Shown here: positions 59,681 through 64,000 of the stretch, piece after piece
Position numbering within the stretch: the stretch's first letter is position 1
Layout of the letters: each line of letters opens with the position of its first letter
NCBI GenBank assembly: GCA_002394685.1
Contig: DGUP01000041.1
Span: 31,019-95,018, forward strand
Direction of reading: 5' to 3'
From: Treponema sp. UBA4307
GTDB taxonomy: Bacteria > Spirochaetota > Spirochaetia > Treponematales > Treponemataceae
DNA: 64,000 nt
The notes under the pieces: generated by a model
Seen by the model: the letters and a program-made list of their open reading frames with translations, nothing else
Databases searched by the model: none
What the model was told of the DNA's origin: nothing
Position numbers and translations under genes: made by a program

Positions 59681-61621
59681 TTAATCCCAGATTTTCAAAC
59701 TCTCTGAAAAGTTCACAAGTTCTTTTTCTTCCAAGGTCTGAGAATCAACGGCGATTATGTAGGATTTGGTAGAAAATGAAACTTCACTTCCGTCCAGTGT
59801 AAATACATACCAGGAAACCACATCCTTTACATTAGAGGAATGATTTAAAGGATTATAAACATCTTTATCTTCCTTATTGAATTCCATAAACATTTCATGA
59901 ACACGGCTGGCAGTATAATCATAATCCATATCGAAAAATCCCACATTTACAATCTTATTATCCTGAGCAAGATAAGTTTTACTATTCCAGTGCCCTACAA
60001 TCGCATAAGCCCAGTCCGCATAATTCTTTGAAACAAGATAATCATTGCCAACCCTTGAAAGATCAAACAAAATAAAATCCTGAGGATTATTTTCATCTTT
60101 GTCAGGGAAAACCAGCATTGTTCTTCTGATTTGAGGATAGTAAGTAAAATCCGATTTCTGATCAATGTTTTTTAACCAGGAAATAAAGTCTGTTTCCGAA
60201 AGAGTTTTTGAAGTAATGTGAATTAAAAGATTCTGTTCAACATTTGTTCCATAAAAACTTCCGCTTCCGGTTTCCTTATCAAAACTGATATATCCATAAA
60301 TTTTTTCATGATTGATTAAATTTACTGAAAGGGATGTTTTTTCATTTGATTCATAAATTTCATAAGTTGTTGCGTAATCACCTTTTTCTGCAACAGCCAT
60401 TCCAACCGTCACCATTTTTCCCAGAAGATCATCTACATAAGTTACGCTTGCTGTTACATGAGTATTCGGTGAAAAGATTGATATGGCAATTTTTGAAAAA
60501 TCCGGTAAACTTTCCATACCATGTTTTTTCAAATTATCCATATCACATATGCAAACATTTTCCAGGCGGTAATCAGTATTAACAGGAATTTTCTGAAGAA
60601 GAATTTTTACTCCTTCTGAATAAGAATCCGGGAGTGTAAATTGTCCTTCATCAAAATAAACTGTTTCCTTAGAAATCATTGAATCATAATCATCAATCTT
60701 TTTTTTATAATCCGGATAAGCTACAATTTTTGAAGCAGTAACTCCCATTTCTTCAAGATTAGTTTTTATTGGATTCAGTTCCTCTTTTGATTTTGCAGGT
60801 CCAGCCATAAGGTCAAATGAAAAAGATTCCCTCTCATCAAAAAGCTTTACAACGTACGAAGGAATACCTCTTTTTTCCAGACGATTTTTATCTTTTTCTG
60901 CAACACTTTCTTCTTTATAGGAATGAACTAAAAGTGCATAAGGATTTTCCATGCTGAATGTTAAATCCCTGTTTTCAGTAAGAGACACTTCTTTTTTTTC
61001 AGGTTCTTCCATAATTTCTTTTTCAGCAGGAAGAGGAAGTTCTGTGTTATTTTTATTTTCTTTTACAAATGCTTTTCCATTCTGAATAAGATTTTTCCGG
61101 GTGTCTTTTTTTACAGTATTTTCCCGGACACTTTCCAGTTCCTGAGACAGTGCTTCTTTTTCAGATTCCGACTGCTCCAGTTTTTTTTCAAGAGTATTAA
61201 TTCGTTTTAAAAGTTCAGCCCTTTCACTGTTTCCCGGAATATCTTCAACTGGTACAATTTGAAAAACTTCTTCGGCTTCTTCTTCAACCTGCTTAAACTC
61301 AGCGCGGCAAATCCATGGTTTATTCAGATGCAGGGTCTGAAGGTTTGAGTCTCCTGCAATTGCTTTCTGTTTAACTTCAGCCTCATTCCAGGTTTTGCTG
61401 GGATCCATAATTAAAACTCTGTAATATGGATTTCCTTTTACACTTATTTTTAAAATATCAGCCCTGTAACCTTTAGACTCAAGTTCCTTTACAAGAACCT
61501 GTGCATTGCTCTGTTTGGAAAATGAAGCCACAACAATATACCAGGCTTCTGAAAATAAAGGCAGACAAAGGATAAGGGAAAGTAATCCCAGAATAAGAAA
61601 CTTTTTAAAATTTTTTTTCAA
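59681..61621 (-). CDS. Envelope protein with two SPOR-like domains
   Basis: 646 residues. N-terminal signal/anchor (FKKFLILGLLSLILCLPLFS), SPOR-like domain at 26-100 (WYIVVASFSKQSNAQVLVKE, PYYRVLIMDPSKTW), coiled coil at about 135-170, a second SPOR-like domain at 228-300 (NPYALLVHSYKEESVAEKDK) and an unknown 340-residue C-terminal part. SPOR domains bind denuded glycan strands at division sites. The start is TTG 61621 with GGGAG 7 nt upstream; the nearby ATG runs straight into a stop. Downstream of two other envelope-like genes. Confidence 0.82.
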   Translation of the reverse strand: MKKNFKKFLILGLLSLILCLPLFSEAWYIVVASFSKQSNAQVLVKELESKGYRADILKISVKGNPYYRVLIMDPSKTWNEAEVKQKAIAGDSNLQTLHLNKPWICRAEFKQVEEEAEEVFQIVPVEDIPGNSERAELLKRINTLEKKLEQSESEKEALSQELESVRENTVKKDTRKNLIQNGKAFVKENKNNTELPLPAEKEIMEEPEKKEVSLTENRDLTFSMENPYALLVHSYKEESVAEKDKNRLEKRGIPSYVVKLFDERESFSFDLMAGPAKSKEELNPIKTNLEEMGVTASKIVAYPDYKKKIDDYDSMISKETVYFDEGQFTLPDSYSEGVKILLQKIPVNTDYRLENVCICDMDNLKKHGMESLPDFSKIAISIFSPNTHVTASVTYVDDLLGKMVTVGMAVAEKGDYATTYEIYESNEKTSLSVNLINHEKIYGYISFDKETGSGSFYGTNVEQNLLIHITSKTLSETDFISWLKNIDQKSDFTYYPQIRRTMLVFPDKDENNPQDFILFDLSRVGNDYLVSKNYADWAYAIVGHWNSKTYLAQDNKIVNVGFFDMDYDYTASRVHEMFMEFNKEDKDVYNPLNHSSNVKDVVSWYVFTLDGSEVSFSTKSYIIAVDSQTLEEKELVNFSESLKIWD

Positions 61622-61648
61622 GGCATTGCTCCCTTAAATAAAATAGAA

Positions 61649-62017
61649 TTAATGTAAAACGGAATTTACCAGTTCAAGAAATGAAGTATCCAGAGGCAGC
61701 CCCTGAGTTTCCATATTTTTTGAAACAGTATAAATTCCATCAGAGTTTTCTGTAATGGATTTTAAATCATCATCAAGGGTAGAAAATTCTACATCATTGA
61801 AATATTCAGAAAGCTGCATGCTGTTTGTAAAATAAAAAACTTCTTCGGCTTCTTCTTCTTTCTGGAGTTCAGCAAGACGTCTGCGGAAGGCATCTGCTTC
61901 TTCCAGGAGCCCTCCTCTGATTGCATGATTACAATTTGTCAGCACATCCAGGGCTCTTTTTAAAAGACCGTGTTTCTGCTCAAGTGTTTCTAAAGATGGA
62001 TCAATTTCTGCTGTCAT
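61649..62017 (-). CDS. Small acidic protein of unknown function
   Basis: 122 residues, no membrane segment. Two helical stretches (LEQKHGLLKRALDVLTNCNH, DAFRRRLAELQKEEEAEE) are followed by an acidic part with many Asp/Glu/Ser. The motif EEEAEEVF recurs in the SPOR protein downstream (VEEEAEEVFQIV). I recognise no family. It lies 21 nt after the repeat-rich membrane protein and 27 nt before the SPOR gene, so the three are likely one operon. Confidence 0.7.
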   Translation of the reverse strand: MTAEIDPSLETLEQKHGLLKRALDVLTNCNHAIRGGLLEEADAFRRRLAELQKEEEAEEVFYFTNSMQLSEYFNDVEFSTLDDDLKSITENSDGIYTVSKNMETQGLPLDTSFLELVNSVLH

Positions 62018-62038
62018 TTTTTTAAGAACCTCTTCTGC

Positions 62039-64000
62039 TTATCTGCCTTCATCAAGGAAGGTAAAGTCAGGAGATGAAACCTTAAAATCCTCTGCAAATG
62101 AATCTAGCTTTTTTCCGGACTCATTTTCATTTTTCTGCTCAGCTTCTGCCTTAAGTTTAAGGGCATGTTGTAAAAGTGAAGATTTTTTTATCTCCCTGCC
62201 TGCTACTGCGGATGCTGCTTCTTCTGCTGCTTTTGAAGCAAGTGCCATAAGCGACCCGCGTTTTTTATTATCGGCATTTTCAAAAGTCTCATAAGCACTC
62301 TTTTCAGATTCAGTGTCAGATGGTTTTGGTATGTCGATTGAAGATTCTTCTTCCGGAGCATCAGCGTCATCTGATTCCAGGTTTTCTTCTATTTCAGGGA
62401 GTACGTCTGAAGATGCAGTAAGCTCGATTGGAGATGCAGTCGACTCGATTGGAGATGCAGCCGGCTCAGTTGCAGGAGCAGACAGCTCGATTGGAGATGC
62501 AGTCGGCTCGATTTCAGATGCAGCTGGTTCGTTTGCAGATGCAGACAGCTCGATTGCAGATGCAGCCGGCTCGAACGCAGGTGCGGCTGGCTCGTTTGCA
62601 GATGCAGACAGCTCGTTTGGAGATGCAGCTGGTTCGGTTGCAGATGCAGCTGGTTCGGTTGAAGGAGCGGCTGGCTCGGTTGCAGGAGCAGTTGGCTCGA
62701 ACGCAGATGCAGATAGCTCGGTTGCAGATGCAGACAGCTCGATTGCAGGAGCAGCTGGTTCGTTTGCAGATACAGCCGGCTCGAACGCAGATGCAGCTGG
62801 TTCGGTTGCAGGGGCGGCTGGTTCGTTTGCAGGAGCAGCTGGCTTGATTGCAGATGCAGTAAGCTCGATTTCAGATGCAGCTGGTTCGTTTGCAGGTGCA
62901 TCTGGTTCGTTTGCAGGAGCAGCTGGTTCGGTTGCAGATGCAGACAGCTCGATTGCAGGAGCAGCTGGCTCTATTGCAGGAGCAGCCGGCTCGAATGCCG
63001 ATGCAGCTGGTTCGATTGCAGGTGCGGCTGGTTCGTTTGCAGGAGCAGACGGCTCGTTTGGAGATGCAGACAGCTCGTTTGCAGATGCAGACAGCTCGAT
63101 TGCAGATTCAGTCGGCTCGATTGGAGATGCAGCTGGTTCGATTGCAGATGCAGATGGCTCGGTTGGAGACGCAGACAGCTCGATTGCAGGAGCGGCTGGT
63201 TCGTTTGCAGGTGCGGCTGTTTCGATTTCTTCTACTGCAGTTTCTTCTGCAGAGAGTGATGGCTGGACTGGAGAAACTTCATCTGCTTCTTCCACATCTT
63301 CCAGTTCTTCTACTTCGTCAAGCTCTTCAACTTCATCAGCGGAATCAAGTTCAGTAAGTGCAGGATTTTCATCAACAGGAGAAAGTTCTTCAACTTCTTC
63401 CAGCTCTTCCACATCTTCCACAAGTTCAGCCTTAACAGGTTCAAGTTTTTCTGAAGGAGCTTCAACAGCCTTTATATCATCAGCAGCCTTATCAGCTTCA
63501 ATTCTGGCAGAAGCATTAACTCCACCTACAGCCGCAAAAAGTTCATTCCAGCTTTCATCAAGAAGAGACTCTAATTCTTTAGCGTGTTTTTTTCCTCTTT
63601 TTCCCAGACTCTTTTTAATTTCGTCATTTACATCCTGACGACGATAATTCAATTCCCTGCTTAATTCTGTCCAGTCTCCGGAATCTTTTCTTTCTATATA
63701 TTCAGCAAAAAGAGCCTTTTGAAATTTGTGAACTCTTCCCCGGATAACAACCATATCATCATGGCGGATATTAAAAATCAGGAAAACAACAAGGAAAATT
63801 GTAATGAACACAGCCATCAAAATCAGCATACGTTCCACATAAGTAAACTCAAATTCCTTTTCATCGCAGATCCAGGAAAGAGTTACGTACTTTGAAGTCC
63901 TTGATGAAATAAGAACAAGTGTCTTGTCATCACTGTTATTTTTTACAAGCTGCTCAACGCCAAAAAGTCCCTTGTTCCACTTATTCAGGATTTCCTGCTT
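62039..64000 (-). CDS. Repeat-rich membrane protein, 5' part outside window
   Basis: The frame stays open to the right edge, so the N-terminus is missing; the GTG at 63838 is an internal codon. The visible 653 residues comprise an extracytoplasmic or cytosolic end (LVLISSRTSKYVTLSWICDE), a membrane segment (ERMLILMAVFITIFLVVFLI), a basic helical region, an acidic Glu/Val-rich region, 38 tandem 7-residue repeats and a C-terminal acidic helical tail. Consensus of the repeats is A-A-[SP]-[AP]-X-E-[PL]. It looks like an envelope-spanning or periplasmic stalk protein. Family unknown. Likely first of the SPOR operon. Confidence 0.75.
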   Translation of the reverse strand, partial: KQEILNKWNKGLFGVEQLVKNNSDDKTLVLISSRTSKYVTLSWICDEKEFEFTYVERMLILMAVFITIFLVVFLIFNIRHDDMVVIRGRVHKFQKALFAEYIERKDSGDWTELSRELNYRRQDVNDEIKKSLGKRGKKHAKELESLLDESWNELFAAVGGVNASARIEADKAADDIKAVEAPSEKLEPVKAELVEDVEELEEVEELSPVDENPALTELDSADEVEELDEVEELEDVEEADEVSPVQPSLSAEETAVEEIETAAPANEPAAPAIELSASPTEPSASAIEPAASPIEPTESAIELSASANELSASPNEPSAPANEPAAPAIEPAASAFEPAAPAIEPAAPAIELSASATEPAAPANEPDAPANEPAASEIELTASAIKPAAPANEPAAPATEPAASAFEPAVSANEPAAPAIELSASATELSASAFEPTAPATEPAAPSTEPAASATEPAASPNELSASANEPAAPAFEPAASAIELSASANEPAASEIEPTASPIELSAPATEPAASPIESTASPIELTASSDVLPEIEENLESDDADAPEEESSIDIPKPSDTESEKSAYETFENADNKKRGSLMALASKAAEEAASAVAGREIKKSSLLQHALKLKAEAEQKNENESGKKLDSFAEDFKVSSPDFTFLDEGR
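62410..63217 (-). repeat. Tandem 21-bp repeat array encoding 38 heptapeptides
   Basis: About 38 units of 21 bp, each one seven-codon unit of the overlying gene. The sixth residue is Glu in all but one unit; the fifth is only Ile, Asn, Thr or Phe. The repeats keep other frames open on both strands, which produces spurious long reading frames. Confidence 0.92.

Noticed and set aside
62313..63638. Long antisense frame as a gene
   Set aside because: It mirrors the 21-bp repeat and has no start context; kept only as a low-interest observation.
63838..63838. GTG as start of the repeat-rich membrane protein
   Set aside because: The frame is open without stop from here to the window edge for 54 codons of normal-looking sequence, so the gene begins outside.
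1..64000. tRNA, rRNA, CRISPR arrays, prophage, complete insertion sequences
   Set aside because: No cloverleaf with a GTTCGA-type T-loop, no spaced identical repeats of CRISPR form and no transposase or integrase translation were seen by eye. A tRNAscan-SE, Infernal and ISfinder run would settle this.

Overview
The window looks like a chromosomal segment of a carbohydrate-fermenting spirochaete, most likely a gut or rumen type Treponema. I infer this from the combination of a MoxR-Bat aerotolerance-type operon, a bacterial XPB/Rad25 helicase with its partner gene, a def-fmt-PASTA block, fused amino-acid biosynthesis genes, a sigma28-type flagellar promoter and starch/glycogen and cellulose enzymes. 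No rRNA, tRNA, CRISPR array, phage or intact insertion sequence is visible. Both edges cut genes: a 4-alpha-glucanotransferase on the left and a repeat-rich membrane protein on the right.

Layout. 1-5.5 kb: malQ-type glucanotransferase and a giant GH13 protein. 5.5-10 kb: thrC, a LacI regulator and a secreted GH5 endoglucanase. 10-13 kb: flavin reductase-like protein and a polar amino-acid ABC importer. 13-18.6 kb: a membrane-anchored LuxR-type HTH protein, a DJ-1 protein, a pseudo-receiver/receiver protein, a sensorless hybrid kinase and a histidinol phosphatase. 18.6-20.7 kb: dksA/infA divergent pair, a membrane J-domain protein and a Smr protein. 20.7-27.8 kb: leftward moxR-DUF58-bat operon. 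28-34.7 kb: aminotransferase, solute-binding lipoprotein, a sigma28-driven orphan, an SLC13-type permease and a fused ECF transporter. 34.8-35.65 kb: a non-coding repeat cluster. 35.65-41.1 kb: hisA-I-E fusion, hisD, def, fmt, PASTA protein. 41.2-47.5 kb: rpiA, aroDE fusion, helicase-associated protein, XPB helicase. 47.5-52.1 kb: MgtC-like protein, an unknown gene divergent from a dicarboxylate/glutamate-type symporter, a sugar isomerase, DUF456 and rpsU. 52.2-58 kb: peptide-binding protein, a 272-bp element with perfect terminal inverted repeats, azlCD, a polytopic membrane protein and a discoidin-like secreted protein. 58-64 kb: VanW, a tRNA methyltransferase, and a cluster of SPOR and low-complexity envelope proteins.

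The strongest unexplained signals are non-coding. (1) At least nine genes have a good -35/-10 promoter whose -10 box ends only 6-9 nt before the start codon and have no Shine-Dalgarno sequence, which predicts leaderless mRNAs, including two divergent genes that appear to share one palindromic -35 box. (2) Three intergenic copies of a nested hairpin with a conserved GCCGC/GCGGC inner stem have different outer-stem sequences that still pair, i.e. covariation. One copy sits inside a MITE-like element, two sit in a repeat cluster with 91-bp direct and inverted repeats. (3) The infA and dksA promoters have abutting -10 boxes on opposite strands, so RNA polymerase should not occupy both at once.

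All family names rest on motifs read by eye from translated sequence; no database search was run.
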